Shown: positions 46,901-55,344 of the stretch, piece after piece | Layout of the letters: each line of letters starts with the position of its first letter | How positions within the stretch are numbered: the stretch's first letter is position 1 | Origin: Flavobacterium sp. ACN2 | Lineage (GTDB): Bacteria; Bacteroidota; Bacteroidia; Flavobacteriales; Flavobacteriaceae | DNA length: 64,000 nt | Reading direction: 5' to 3' | Assembly (NCBI RefSeq): GCF_002303885.1 | Contig: NZ_MRCM01000003.1 | Span: 302,063-366,062, forward strand | Made by a program: the position numbers and the translations under genes | The notes under the pieces: generated by a model | Databases searched by the model: none | The model's input: only the letters and a program-made list of their open reading frames with translations | What the model was told of the DNA's origin: nothing

Positions 46901-47860
46901 AGGCGTATTAGCTCCAGTTCCACAAAAATCAACCGTTGCTGGAGCTGTTATAGTATTGCTATTGGTATCAAATGGCACCATCGTAAAAGTTACTGAATTC
47001 GCATCATCATTCTCATAATAGTCAAATATTAAATCATCATCGCCATCCAAATTTACAACAACATTACTATATGTTGTTGAGGCTTGCTCTACCCATCTAT
47101 CTAAAATATTTGTTCCGTTTAAATATAGTCGAACTCCATCATCTCCACTAACAGTAATCATGTAACAACCTCTTTTTGTTGTTTTCATTTTATGTCGTAC
47201 TGCAAAGCCCTGTGTATAAACCTGCCCTCTATTTACTCCTCCTGACATAAATGGAAAACAGTTATACGACCCACCAAAATTTTCAGATATAGACTCTGTG
47301 TTTACATTATAATATCCCAAATATGTAAATGAAGTTGGCTGCCTTCCTCCTGCACTATAAACATGAGCTACCCAATTATCCGTTCCATAACTATTTTCAT
47401 CATCTTGCGTATTTCCGATAGCCGTTTGAGTCATCGTAAGAGTATTTGAACTTGCATCATTTGTACTTCCACAAGAAGTTCCTCTTAATAGTAGAACTCT
47501 AACTCTTCCAGATACCAATGGTGTGAAATCTACAGTAGTAGTGTTAGTTGCTGATGCTCCAGTTAAAAACGCATTACCAGCCGCATCATCAAAAACACCT
47601 AGATATTCAGTACCATTACTACCCGATCCACTCCAAACACTTGGTATCCTAAAACGATACGTGGAACCTTTTATTACGTTAACAACAACGTATTGCTGAG
47701 CTCTCAGTGATTGCGTAAAATTTGTAGTGTTTGTACAGAAAGTATATTCTGAAGATCCCACTCTTGTCGTAGTAAAAGAAGGATACGAACTACATTGCCC
47801 AAAAACGGCAGAATGCAAAAAAATGAAGAATAAAAACGAGTAAAGTAATTTTCTCATCAT
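43973..47860 (-). CDS. T9SS surface protein with PA14-like and PKD-like domains
   Basis: This 1295-aa protein has a signal peptide (HSAVFGQ). Residues about 160-310 resemble a PA14 carbohydrate-binding domain (CYMITVSGDDGVRLYLNG, LIFDYYENDD). Ig-like (310-410) and two very similar PKD-like units (about 415-585; SYTWSVTGTGWSVTAG) follow, then two further adhesin-type domains. The last 540 residues are the shared module ([30 protein letters not shown]) with a T9SS type C-like sorting tail (VLLVKVTLENG, KKVIF). Likely a surface glycan-binding or adhesion protein. A perfect consensus promoter lies about 160 bp upstream. Confidence 0.88.
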   Translation of the reverse strand: MMRKLLYSFLFFIFLHSAVFGQCSSYPSFTTTRVGSSEYTFCTNTTNFTQSLRAQQYVVVNVIKGSTYRFRIPSVWSGSGSNGTEYLGVFDDAAGNAFLTGASATNTTTVDFTPLVSGRVRVLLLRGTSCGSTNDASSNTLTMTQTAIGNTQDDENSYGTDNWVAHVYSAGGRQPTSFTYLGYYNVNTESISENFGGSYNCFPFMSGGVNRGQVYTQGFAVRHKMKTTKRGCYMITVSGDDGVRLYLNGTNILDRWVEQASTTYSNVVVNLDGDDDLIFDYYENDDANSVTFTMVPFDTNSNTITAPATVDFCGTGANTPGQIVGSLQYSSGDPNLQNPQLSFQWQSSTDGVSFNNINTSGTSRNYSPPSITANNVIYYRRLVSISGSSGCTYAPSNVVRISASSSTPPQPGTISVPANICAGSTNNTFSVAAVARAVSYTWSVTGTGWSVTAGGNTASATITIGTGAGTVSVTATNACGTSAAQTLNITPTTIPSQPGTITQPSSICAGSTNNAFSITPVSGATSYTWSVTGTGWSVTAGANTASATITIGTGAGTVSVTATNGCGTSTARTTATLTPITNTITLTSATGTDAQSICFNSAITDITYATTGGTLVAISGFPTGLNITWSGSVFRISGTPNVSSASPYNYTVALQGNCATVTLSGTITVKPLPTAPTITKNHDAACNTLGSITVTGLSGDWTVNQTGATTLPKSYPGPGASLAIQDLAADTYSFTVTDNTTGCTSSPATVTITDTSSNTEWDATGWTNGEPDGSKSVTISYVTASHQPFTIAKPNIQACSLTITSTSNVIIPDGVTLTITNKVTSNGKLVFENGSSLLQTTNVKNDGDIVYKRTTKINRFDLTYWSSPVTGEPDTFKMKDLSSETLFDKFFTYSPTGGWATNMYGMAEMEPGKGYSIRGPQSFDSQTAANFTGEFKGRPNNGDITVPSVVPDKWFLLGNPYPSAIDVDALWDANADQLGALYFWTHVAPPTKAPGENTYRYTSNDYVVYTASGGTVVGGTKTFDGFIAAGQGFFARPKTTEIHFNNDMRRGSSVNGSFFKVASKSKSIERNRIWLNMVNSEGAFKQILVGYIEGATNNVDFNYDAPTISGNSYLDFYSLNETKKLTIQGRALPFENTDLVPLGYKTTVAGDFTIGLDHGDGFFNKQEVYLEDKTTGKTINLRNENYTFSTLVGTFTDRFVLRYTGKTLGTDDLENLENSVLISVKNKIVTITCSKETIKDVTIFNVGAQLIYSKNKVSSSELQITNLQSSDQVLLVKVTLENGSTITKKVIFSNL
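46170..46545 (-). repeat. Coding direct repeat, 261-bp period
   Basis: Two nearly identical stretches (around 46170-46290 and 46431-46545) encode the paired PKD-like units of the 1295-aa protein. The period of 261 bp equals 87 codons. Confidence 0.75.
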
Positions 47861-48018
47861 ATAACAGTAGGTATTTGTTTGTAAATTTGTTTTTGGTTGC
47901 TTAAAGCAAAAAAGGCATTTCTTTCAAAAAGAACAATGTTCTTTAGGTAATTCACTGAACCCTAAAATGTTAAATTCTGGCATCTTAGGCCGAAATTTTA
48001 AAATGTTAAAATTCCGTA

Positions 48019-48048
48019 CAAAAATATTTAAATTAGCCTAATACACAA
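48019..48048 (-). promoter_or_regulatory. Promoter of the 1295-aa T9SS gene
   Basis: On the minus strand TTG (48048-48046), 19-bp spacer, TATTTTTG (48026-48019). Full match to the Bacteroidota consensus. The leader would be about 150 nt. Confidence 0.75.
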
Positions 48049-48140
48049 GGTTATAATTTATTTCTTTTTATAAAATATTAACAAATTTTAGAATTATTTT
48101 ATAACAAATCGAGCATAATCGAATTTAAACGTTAAAACGA

Positions 48141-48623
48141 ATGAAAAACCCGACGAACAGCACTTTCACCATCAAAGAAGCTTTACAAAAGCTAGAGCAC
48201 TTTTGTGCTTACCAAGAGCGGTATCATGATGAAGTTGTGGCTAAATTATACAGCTTAAAAATGACTCGTGATGAGATTGATACTGTTGTGGTCCAGCTAA
48301 TTGAAGGGAATTTCTTGAACGAGACTCGCTTTGCTTGCAGCTTCGCAAGAGGCAAACACAGAATTAAACATTGGGGTAAAATCAGAATTACAAATGAATT
48401 GAAAGCAAGAAATATTTCTTCAACTAATATTAATTTGGCTCTGAAAGAAATTTCTTCTGAAGAATATTTTGAAACTTTTGAAAATCTTGCGGAAAGATCT
48501 TGGAATTCTATTTCTGAAACCAATCTTCTCAAAAAACGTAAAAAATTTTGTGACTACCTGCTCCGAAGAGGTTATGAAAGTAATTTAGTTTACGAAAAAG
48601 CAAAAGAATTAGAAGAGAACTAA
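48141..48623 (+). CDS. recX: RecX-family regulator of RecA
   Basis: This 160-aa helical protein has the RecX three-helix repeat pattern (ALQKLEHFCAYQERYHDEVVAKL, IEGNFLNETRFACSFARGKHRIKHWGKIRI, KKRKKFCDYLLRRGYE). RecX binds RecA filaments and limits their activity in recombination and the SOS response. recA is not nearby. It sits alone between two giant T9SS genes. Start ATG 48141; no consensus promoter was found directly upstream. Confidence 0.92.
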   Translation: MKNPTNSTFTIKEALQKLEHFCAYQERYHDEVVAKLYSLKMTRDEIDTVVVQLIEGNFLNETRFACSFARGKHRIKHWGKIRITNELKARNISSTNINLALKEISSEEYFETFENLAERSWNSISETNLLKKRKKFCDYLLRRGYESNLVYEKAKELEEN

Positions 48624-48819
48624 GTTCATTTTCAGCACTACAAAAAAAAGAATATTTGCAACTTTCTTAAAATTCTTAAAATTTCCCTACCCCTTTTGAA
48701 AGACTTAAAAACCACATTCTCTTCAGTTATAAATTATTCCGTTTTTGAAGAATTTATCGCAAATCTGACGTTTTTTAGTCTAAAAACTCAAAAAGTAGTC
48801 TTTAAAAACCTCATATTTT

Positions 48820-48865
48820 GCGAATATTCTTATAATATTTTTCATGATTTTATAAGAATATTTGC
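48820..48865. promoter_or_regulatory. 16-bp inverted repeat
   Basis: GCGAATATTCTTATAA (48820-48835) pairs with 48850-48865 at 15 of 16 positions, with a 14-nt loop. There is no T-tract, and it lies about 100 bp upstream of the -7 element, so it is either an operator or the end of the recX transcript. Confidence 0.5.
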
Positions 48866-48889
48866 CGAACATTAAAATTTTTAATGTAG

Positions 48890-48918
48890 TTCATCGACTA
48901 TTTTAACAATTCATCGAT
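48890..48918 (+). promoter_or_regulatory. 9-bp direct repeats, 20-bp period, candidate regulator site
   Basis: TTCATCGAC (48890-48898) and TTCATCGAT (48910-48918) lie 50 bp upstream of the -7 element. The same repeat type and exact period occur at 39568-39596. Spacing of two helical turns is like sites of LytTR or other dimeric activators. Confidence 0.55.
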
Positions 48919-48967
48919 TAAATGGGGGTTCCCAAAACCCTAACAAATTCTAGCTCGTAGATGTATA

Positions 48968-48975
48968 TATCTTTG
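48968..48975 (+). promoter_or_regulatory. -7 element of the 1395-aa T9SS gene
   Basis: TATCTTTG matches TAnnTTTG; it is followed by GCGCGG. No TTG at the -33 position, which would fit an activator-dependent promoter. Confidence 0.55.
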
Positions 48976-49028
48976 CGCGGTTCGAAAAGTCTTATGCCAG
49001 CATAACAAATTGATAGAAAACATTTAGC

Positions 49029-52000
49029 ATGAAAAAAACTTTACTTTTACTTTTGTTTTTATTGCCTTTTTTGGGAGTTTCTCAAGTTAATTTAGTCAAA
49101 TGGGATGATCCATCTGGCGCTACAACTGCCAGTGTTACCCCAGCATACAGTAATGCAGTATCTGCTGAAGACCTAAGCTGGAATGGAATCGCATTTAATC
49201 CTTCACAATGGGAAGGTTTTAAAGGAAGTTCTTGGCCATTTTCTTTTAGCATAGATGAAAATAAATACTTTCAGGTTACAGTATCTGCTAAAACTGGATA
49301 CAAAATAAAGCTTGGAGCTTACAATTTTACCTACAGAGGAGACGGTAATTTGTATGTAAAAAGGTATCAAGTACGCTATTCTAAAGATAATTTCGCTACT
49401 AGCACTTTATTACTTGACGAACCAACTCAAGCTGGCAAAGTAAACAAGTCAATAGATTTATCTAAAATAACTCTTTACGCTGGAGAAAAATTAACGCTTC
49501 GTATTTACGGTTACAAATTACAATCGGGTAAAGACAATAATTCGCCTTTATTCTTAATCAATCGTAATACTGCTACAGAAGCAGGAAACACAAGCCCAAC
49601 AATTACTGGAACAGTTTCTGCTTATGATCCAACTGTTTTAAATGCAAATGATGATCTTGTAACTACACAAGAAAAACGTGCTATTTCATTTAATCCGTTG
49701 ACGAATGATACTAATACCGCTGGTGCAACTATAACTTTTACGCAACCATCAACAGCCGAAGGAACAGTTAGCAGAAATGGAAACATCTTTACATTTACTC
49801 CTGCAACAAATTTTAAGGGAACATCAACATTTACTTATACACTAACAAATGGAGCCAGAACCTCTACGGCCAATGTAGTTGTATATGTAACAGATCTAAG
49901 TCCAAAATTAATTATTTGGAATGGCATATTAGCTCAAACAAAAGCAGTTGTAACCGACCCTAACATAATTGGAAATGATATTACTGGAACTGGGTTTGAA
50001 TTTATTACCAACAGCAACCCTGACTATTTTAACGTTAAAAAATTAGAAAACGGAGGTTCAACAGCATTAACATTGAACAGATATGTTCAAATGAGTATTA
50101 CACCAAAAGCAAATTATAAATTAACTCTTACCCAATTCAATTTTATATATAATTCTCCATCAGGATCTGAAGGCGCTTCGATGTTTGAGGTACATTATTC
50201 AACTGATCCGACTTTCCCTGGCGGAGGAACAATTCTTTTGGGTCCAACAGCAACAGTAAAAGGGGTCGATACTCCAGTTACTGCAAGTTTTCCAACAGGA
50301 ACAACTGTTTCAAGCAAAACGAATCAGACATTTTACATCAGAATATATCCATATGCTGTTCAAAATATATCTAACGGATATTTTAAAATAAAACATGATT
50401 ACGGTGGAGAAGTTGGACCAACTCTTACTGGTATTGTTGAGCCTTCAAACTTAATTACTGCTAATACAGATACTGCAAATACAAATTCAGCCACCGCTAT
50501 TAATATTCCAATTTTAGCAAACGATGAAAATTACACTCCATTAGCATCCATTACAGCTACACAACCAACAACGGGCGGATCTGTTGCGGTTAATGGCACA
50601 ACAAATGTTACCTTCACGCCAACAACTGGTTTCGTTGGAACTACAACTTTTGAGTATACTATCTCGAATGGAACAAATTATTCGACAACAACCGTAACTG
50701 TAAACGTTACTGCTCCACCATGTACTGTAACAGCAGATCCAACAGTGTTTGGGCTAGATAAATGGAATGGATATGTATACAAATATCCAAAGGACAATCC
50801 TGTTCCAACTATTGGTTACAATGAAATGCCTAACCCTGCAATTGCTACTTATGTTGGAACTGTAACTGAAAATAAAAACTTCGACAGAGATGTTGATAGT
50901 GGAGCTATTACTGGTCTAACTCCAAATTTTCCTTGCGAAGCCGCACCTTCTGACTACTTCTTCGTACGTTACAAAATGCGTACAAAAGTTACGGAAGCAG
51001 GACTTTATAATTTTATGATAGGGGGAGATGATGCGGTCAGATTATATATTAATAATAAAATCGTTTTAGAACGATGGGGCGGAGGAAGTTATGCTGTTAG
51101 ATCTAGTTTGCTTGAACTAGAAGCAAACAAAGATTATGATTTTGTTCTGGAATATTATGAATTAGGAGGTAATGCTAGAGCTTCTTTTTCGTTTGGTTTA
51201 ACCAAGGGAGACCCAACAGTATTTGGGGATAAGGTTTGGAATGTTTACGGCTACAACAATAATGATATAACATTAAAAACTGCGGGTTATGCGGGTTATT
51301 ATGTAGATCCTAATCCAAATGCAAATTCACAAGCATTCTGGCCAACAAGCAAATCACCAGCTGTAGCAAGTAATTGGCAAGGAGCACCAATGCCAAATGA
51401 TAATTTTACAGTAGTTTCTAAACGTAGAGGGTTTTCTTGTGGACAGTATCAAATACAAGTTGCAAATTATGATGATGATCTTCAAATTTTTGTAGACGGT
51501 GAAGATGTTTTCTACAAAACAGGAAATACGGATACAGCTGTATTAGTACAAAATGGAAGGATTTTTTCTTTCGGCAGTAAAACCGAAATAGAAATTCGTT
51601 TAAAAGAAAATGCAGGTGGAGCTAAATCTTCTGTCATTTTTATAAATGTTCCAAATAATGGAAATGGCAGCTCTTTAGTAATAAGTGAAGATACTATACT
51701 AAAGTCAGATCTTACGGTTTGTTCTTGTACAATTAACGATGGAATTAAATTAACCGTTCCAAAAGATGTTACGTTAACTGTTGATGAAAATGTAACCATT
51801 GGTACTGGAGGAAAGCTTTTAATTTTAGACGGAGGATCATTTCTTCAAACTTCTACAAGTAAAAATATGTTTACAGGAAGTAATACTGCTTTTGAAATTC
51901 AAAGAATAACCGAAATTCGTCGTTTTGATTTAACGTATTGGTCATCACCAGTAGACAATCCAGATTTTAAAATGAGTACTTTGTCTCCTGAAACTTTATT

Positions 52001-53216
52001 CGATAAATTTTTCTATTGGACTTCTGATTTCAAATGGGCAACTGATTTGTACGGAAAAAAGACAATGGAACCTGGAAAAGGATACAGCATTAGAGGACCA
52101 CAATCTTTTGATACTCAAAACCCTTCTAACTTTACTGGAAAATTCTATGGAAAACCAAACAATGGAAATATTTTGATTCCAATTACAGCTGATAAATACC
52201 ATTTTGTTGGAAACCCCTACCCATCTGCTATTGATGCTCGAAAATTCATTAGAGATAACGGAGAAGTTGGACCTTTATATTTTTGGACACACGTTTCGTC
52301 TCCAAAAAAAGAGAACGGAAGCAATACTTACACGTACAGCAGTCCAGATTATGCAGTGCTAACATTACTAGGATCAACAAAAGCGACAACGGGTGGAGAA
52401 GAGCCTTCAGGATATATTGGAGTAGGACAAGGTTTCTTTATTAAACCAAGAGTGACTTCGGTGACTTTTACCAATGAGCAACGTGTAAAAGCACAAAACA
52501 CGCAATTTTACAAGACGTCAGCCAAAGAAACTGAAGTTGAAGTAAATCGTTTGTGGTTGAATTTAAGTAATACCGAAGATGCCTTTAAACAATTGCTAGT
52601 TGGTTATGCAGAAGGAGCATCAAACAGTTACGATCATAACTTCGATGCAACTACAATGTCTGGTAATTCTTTTATCGATTTTTACACTATAAATGAAGCT
52701 AAAAAACTAACTGTTCAAGCAAGAGCTTTACCTTTTGACAATACAGATACTGTTCCTCTTGGTTATAAAACAACTGTGAGTGGCGCACTTACAATCTCGA
52801 TAGATCATGCAGATGGATTTTTTAATAAGCAAGCCGTTTATCTAGAAGATAAAACAACAGGGATAATAACAGATCTTCGTGCTTCAAATTATACTTTCCA
52901 AACAGCTGCAGGAACTTTTACAGAGCGTTTTGTATTACGTTATACCAATAAAACATTAGGTACAGATGATTTTGAAAATGTAGAAGATGGAGTTTTAGTT
53001 TCGATAAAATCAAAAGTAATAAATGCAGTTAGCGGATCTGAAAACATTAAAGAAGTACAGATTTATACTATAGGCGGACAATTGCTTTACAACAAAAGCA
53101 AAATCGAAGCAAAACAAATACAGATTACAAATTTACATTCTAGCAATCAAGTTTTACTAGTAAAAGTAATTCTAGAAAATGGTCATGTAGTCACGAAGAA
53201 AATCATATTTAATTAA
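49029..53216 (+). CDS. T9SS surface protein with cadherin-like and PA14-like domains
   Basis: This 1395-aa protein has a signal peptide (LPFLGVSQ). Residues about 20-195 and 295-465 are similar beta-domains (YLxITxxxG and VRYSKD/VHYSTD strands). Each is followed by a cadherin-like unit (about 205-285 and 470-555; [16 protein letters not shown] and [16 protein letters not shown]). Two PA14-like domains follow (about 570-725 and 725-885; [21 protein letters not shown]). The C-terminal 505 residues are the module shared with the three leftward genes ([32 protein letters not shown]), ending in KKIIFN. Likely a surface adhesin exported by T9SS. It faces the other three across recX. Confidence 0.88.
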   Translation: MKKTLLLLLFLLPFLGVSQVNLVKWDDPSGATTASVTPAYSNAVSAEDLSWNGIAFNPSQWEGFKGSSWPFSFSIDENKYFQVTVSAKTGYKIKLGAYNFTYRGDGNLYVKRYQVRYSKDNFATSTLLLDEPTQAGKVNKSIDLSKITLYAGEKLTLRIYGYKLQSGKDNNSPLFLINRNTATEAGNTSPTITGTVSAYDPTVLNANDDLVTTQEKRAISFNPLTNDTNTAGATITFTQPSTAEGTVSRNGNIFTFTPATNFKGTSTFTYTLTNGARTSTANVVVYVTDLSPKLIIWNGILAQTKAVVTDPNIIGNDITGTGFEFITNSNPDYFNVKKLENGGSTALTLNRYVQMSITPKANYKLTLTQFNFIYNSPSGSEGASMFEVHYSTDPTFPGGGTILLGPTATVKGVDTPVTASFPTGTTVSSKTNQTFYIRIYPYAVQNISNGYFKIKHDYGGEVGPTLTGIVEPSNLITANTDTANTNSATAINIPILANDENYTPLASITATQPTTGGSVAVNGTTNVTFTPTTGFVGTTTFEYTISNGTNYSTTTVTVNVTAPPCTVTADPTVFGLDKWNGYVYKYPKDNPVPTIGYNEMPNPAIATYVGTVTENKNFDRDVDSGAITGLTPNFPCEAAPSDYFFVRYKMRTKVTEAGLYNFMIGGDDAVRLYINNKIVLERWGGGSYAVRSSLLELEANKDYDFVLEYYELGGNARASFSFGLTKGDPTVFGDKVWNVYGYNNNDITLKTAGYAGYYVDPNPNANSQAFWPTSKSPAVASNWQGAPMPNDNFTVVSKRRGFSCGQYQIQVANYDDDLQIFVDGEDVFYKTGNTDTAVLVQNGRIFSFGSKTEIEIRLKENAGGAKSSVIFINVPNNGNGSSLVISEDTILKSDLTVCSCTINDGIKLTVPKDVTLTVDENVTIGTGGKLLILDGGSFLQTSTSKNMFTGSNTAFEIQRITEIRRFDLTYWSSPVDNPDFKMSTLSPETLFDKFFYWTSDFKWATDLYGKKTMEPGKGYSIRGPQSFDTQNPSNFTGKFYGKPNNGNILIPITADKYHFVGNPYPSAIDARKFIRDNGEVGPLYFWTHVSSPKKENGSNTYTYSSPDYAVLTLLGSTKATTGGEEPSGYIGVGQGFFIKPRVTSVTFTNEQRVKAQNTQFYKTSAKETEVEVNRLWLNLSNTEDAFKQLLVGYAEGASNSYDHNFDATTMSGNSFIDFYTINEAKKLTVQARALPFDNTDTVPLGYKTTVSGALTISIDHADGFFNKQAVYLEDKTTGIITDLRASNYTFQTAAGTFTERFVLRYTNKTLGTDDFENVEDGVLVSIKSKVINAVSGSENIKEVQIYTIGGQLLYNKSKIEAKQIQITNLHSSNQVLLVKVILENGHVVTKKIIFN

Positions 53217-53255
53217 AAAACAAGAAACCCATCGTAATGATGGGTTTCTTGTTTT
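53217..53255. terminator. Bidirectional terminator
   Basis: A 13-bp perfect stem (CAAGAAACCCATC and complement) with a GTAAT loop and flanking A/T runs separates the convergent 1395-aa gene and the membrane-protein gene. Confidence 0.92.
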
Positions 53256-53869
53256 TATTCTTCTTTTAACTCGTCTATTACTTTTTTGATCTCTTTGGCG
53301 TATTTTCCATAAAACTTTTGAACCCACCATTCTAAAGAAATTCCCATAGAAAGTATCGTAAAAACAATGATAGCAAAAAAACCAAATAACTGTCCGTTAG
53401 TAAATTCGTGATTTAATAAACCTGATTTTTCAGAAAGGCCGTAAAAATAAAAGCCCAATAAGTACACAACGATAAAAGGAGTCAGAGAGAAACCAAATGT
53501 TTTATACAATTCCATATTCAGTCTAATATCAAAATACGTCTCATACAAACTGTCTTTTGTTTTCAATGTTATTGCATTCAATCTTTTAAAAAAGAAATAT
53601 AATTTTAATAAGTAGTAAACGCAAACAGCCAAAAACAAGCTATAGATTAAATAATACAAGAAAATCATCTGTGCATTAAAATGACAAATTATCGGAATTG
53701 CTGCCATAGAAATTATGGACAATATTTGATAGATAAATTCATTTTTTAGATTTGTTCTGATTTTGTCTAATGGTGTATTAGCAGACTGAATCTTTTCTAG
53801 GTTTGACGGCAGAACAACATTTTCAGGTTTTTCGTTATTCCATGCATTTTGTATGTCGTTAAAATCCAT
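53255..53869 (-). CDS. Membrane protein cotranscribed with ECF sigma factor
   Basis: This 204-aa protein has a cytoplasmic N-terminal stretch (DIQNAWNNEKPE, about 1-45), four membrane helices (about 47-65, 68-90, 120-142, 155-178) and a charged C-terminal tail. Its start overlaps the sigma gene end by 11 bp. The location is that of an anti-sigma factor, and the N-terminal segment could bind the sigma factor, but no classical zinc-binding anti-sigma motif is seen. Role as regulator is inferred from position. Confidence 0.72.
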   Translation of the reverse strand: MDFNDIQNAWNNEKPENVVLPSNLEKIQSANTPLDKIRTNLKNEFIYQILSIISMAAIPIICHFNAQMIFLYYLIYSLFLAVCVYYLLKLYFFFKRLNAITLKTKDSLYETYFDIRLNMELYKTFGFSLTPFIVVYLLGFYFYGLSEKSGLLNHEFTNGQLFGFFAIIVFTILSMGISLEWWVQKFYGKYAKEIKKVIDELKEE

Positions 53870-54362
53870 ATCCTTGTTTTTTAATAATTTCTTTTAATTT
53901 TTCTTTGGCTCTATTCAGTTTCACTCTAGCATTCCCTTCAGATATTCCAAGATTATCTCCTATTTCTTTATGAGAGAATCCTTCTAGTTGATAGAAAATG
54001 ATAGCCTTATCTATTTTTTCTAGTTTCTGTACCGCTTTGTAAAAATGATCCAACTGGCTTTCTTTTATATGAGAATCTCCTTCATCCTCTTTGACATTTT
54101 CTGAAGCGATTTCATATCTGTCCACCTTCCGTTTTTCTTTCTTCAAAAAGACAATTGCCGTATTTACTGCAACTCTATACATCCATGTCGAAAACTGGCT
54201 TTCATTCCGAAAAGATTCATATGATTTCCAGAGTTGGCATACAATCTCCTGAAACAAATCCTCTTGATCATCAGAATTATCCATATACATCTTAGAAACT
54301 TTATACAAAATTCCTTTATGGCTTTCTATTCGATTTAAAAACTCTTGTTCCTTCTCTTTCAA
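53859..54362 (-). CDS. ECF-type RNA polymerase sigma factor
   Basis: This 167-aa protein starts at TTG 54362, since an in-frame stop lies 15 bp upstream and no ATG is near. Region 2 (about 12-80) has DQEDLFQEIVCQLWKSYESF and FSTWMYRVAVNTA; region 4 (about 105-160) has EKIDKAIIFYQLEGFSHKEIGDNLGISEGNARVKLNRAK. It directs RNA polymerase to an unknown regulon. It lies 7 bp after the TraB/GumN gene and overlaps the membrane-protein gene, so all three are cotranscribed. Confidence 0.94.
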   Translation of the reverse strand: MKEKEQEFLNRIESHKGILYKVSKMYMDNSDDQEDLFQEIVCQLWKSYESFRNESQFSTWMYRVAVNTAIVFLKKEKRKVDRYEIASENVKEDEGDSHIKESQLDHFYKAVQKLEKIDKAIIFYQLEGFSHKEIGDNLGISEGNARVKLNRAKEKLKEIIKKQGYGF

Positions 54363-54369
54363 AACAGCT

Positions 54370-55239
54370 TTAGTTCATTACAGGTTTTACAGTATATCCT
54401 TCTTTTCTCAATAAATTAATAACTCCATACTCACCTCCTAAATGCGCTGCACCAACAGCGATAAAAACACCATTTTGCTTTAGTAACTCTGGCATCTGTT
54501 TTACCCAATTTAAATTTCTATCATCAAGAATCTGCTTTTTAGTTTTTTCACTTGTAAATCGTTTATCTGTACTAAATGCATACATCGCTTCAATGTTTTC
54601 TTTTTTGTAGGCATCTACCAATTCCACCGTTTCTTCAGGAGTCGATTCTTCTAGAAGTGCCAGCATTTCATCATTAGAATAAGCCTTTTCAAGAATTTCG
54701 AATTGAGCTTTAACAGACTCTAATCCCGTAATAGAAACATTTCTTTTTTTGGCAGCATCAGAAAATTTCATTTCATAAAACTTCAAATCTGTACAACCAA
54801 AACTCTTCATAGAAATCAGGCTCAAAACTGTCACAAGACTAAAACTGTCTACTTGCTGTACCGACATTCCGGTGCTCTTTTTTAAAATAGAATCTAATTT
54901 TGTAAGTTGTTCTGGTGTTAGCTTTTTACTCAAAGGTTCTTTTCCCATTGCCAATTGCTGCATTTGGCTCATTTCGTTCGGATCGGTAAAGTTGATTTCT
55001 AAAAACAATTTATCCGATTTCTCAAAAGCATTTTTGGCTTTTTCAGATAAGAAATAGTCTTTTGAACAGATCATATGAATTGTTCCGTATAAATAAGAAG
55101 ATTTCTGAAGCCCTTTTCCTGAAACCTCCCAAAGAAGAGAATTTTCCAGTTTTGAAGTTTTGCTTTGAGCTGAAATGTCATTACAAACAAAAAAGAAGAA
55201 TATAAGTAAAGTTGCTATAAATTGAAATCTGGTTTTCAT
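54370..55239 (-). CDS. TraB/GumN family secreted protein
   Basis: This 289-aa protein has a signal peptide (NDISAQ) and the TraB/GumN fold: SSYLYGTIHMI near residue 50, LFLEINF, RNLNWV, and FIAVGAAHLGGEYGVINLL near the C-terminus. The GTIH and GAxH motifs are the conserved, probably metal-binding residues of this family, related to Tiki-type proteases. Substrate unknown. It is the first gene of the sigma-factor operon, which suggests the sigma circuit responds to the periplasmic or surface condition this protein deals with. Confidence 0.87.
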   Translation of the reverse strand: MKTRFQFIATLLIFFFFVCNDISAQSKTSKLENSLLWEVSGKGLQKSSYLYGTIHMICSKDYFLSEKAKNAFEKSDKLFLEINFTDPNEMSQMQQLAMGKEPLSKKLTPEQLTKLDSILKKSTGMSVQQVDSFSLVTVLSLISMKSFGCTDLKFYEMKFSDAAKKRNVSITGLESVKAQFEILEKAYSNDEMLALLEESTPEETVELVDAYKKENIEAMYAFSTDKRFTSEKTKKQILDDRNLNWVKQMPELLKQNGVFIAVGAAHLGGEYGVINLLRKEGYTVKPVMN

Positions 55240-55344
55240 GATTTAATATCGTTTATTTGATTACAGCTTGTAAGTAATCGAAAAAACAAAACGTTACAAA
55301 AAACTTTACTCTTTTTTCAAATTTAAGTCTTGAAAAATCAGAAT

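Larger units (their letters stand above)
48624..49028. other. 405-bp regulatory gap before the 1395-aa T9SS gene
   Basis: Non-coding. It contains a 16-bp near-perfect hairpin (48820-48865), the 20-bp-period direct repeat (48890-48918) and a TATCTTTG -7 element (48968-48975) leading to the ATG at 49029. No terminator for recX is obvious. Confidence 0.7.
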
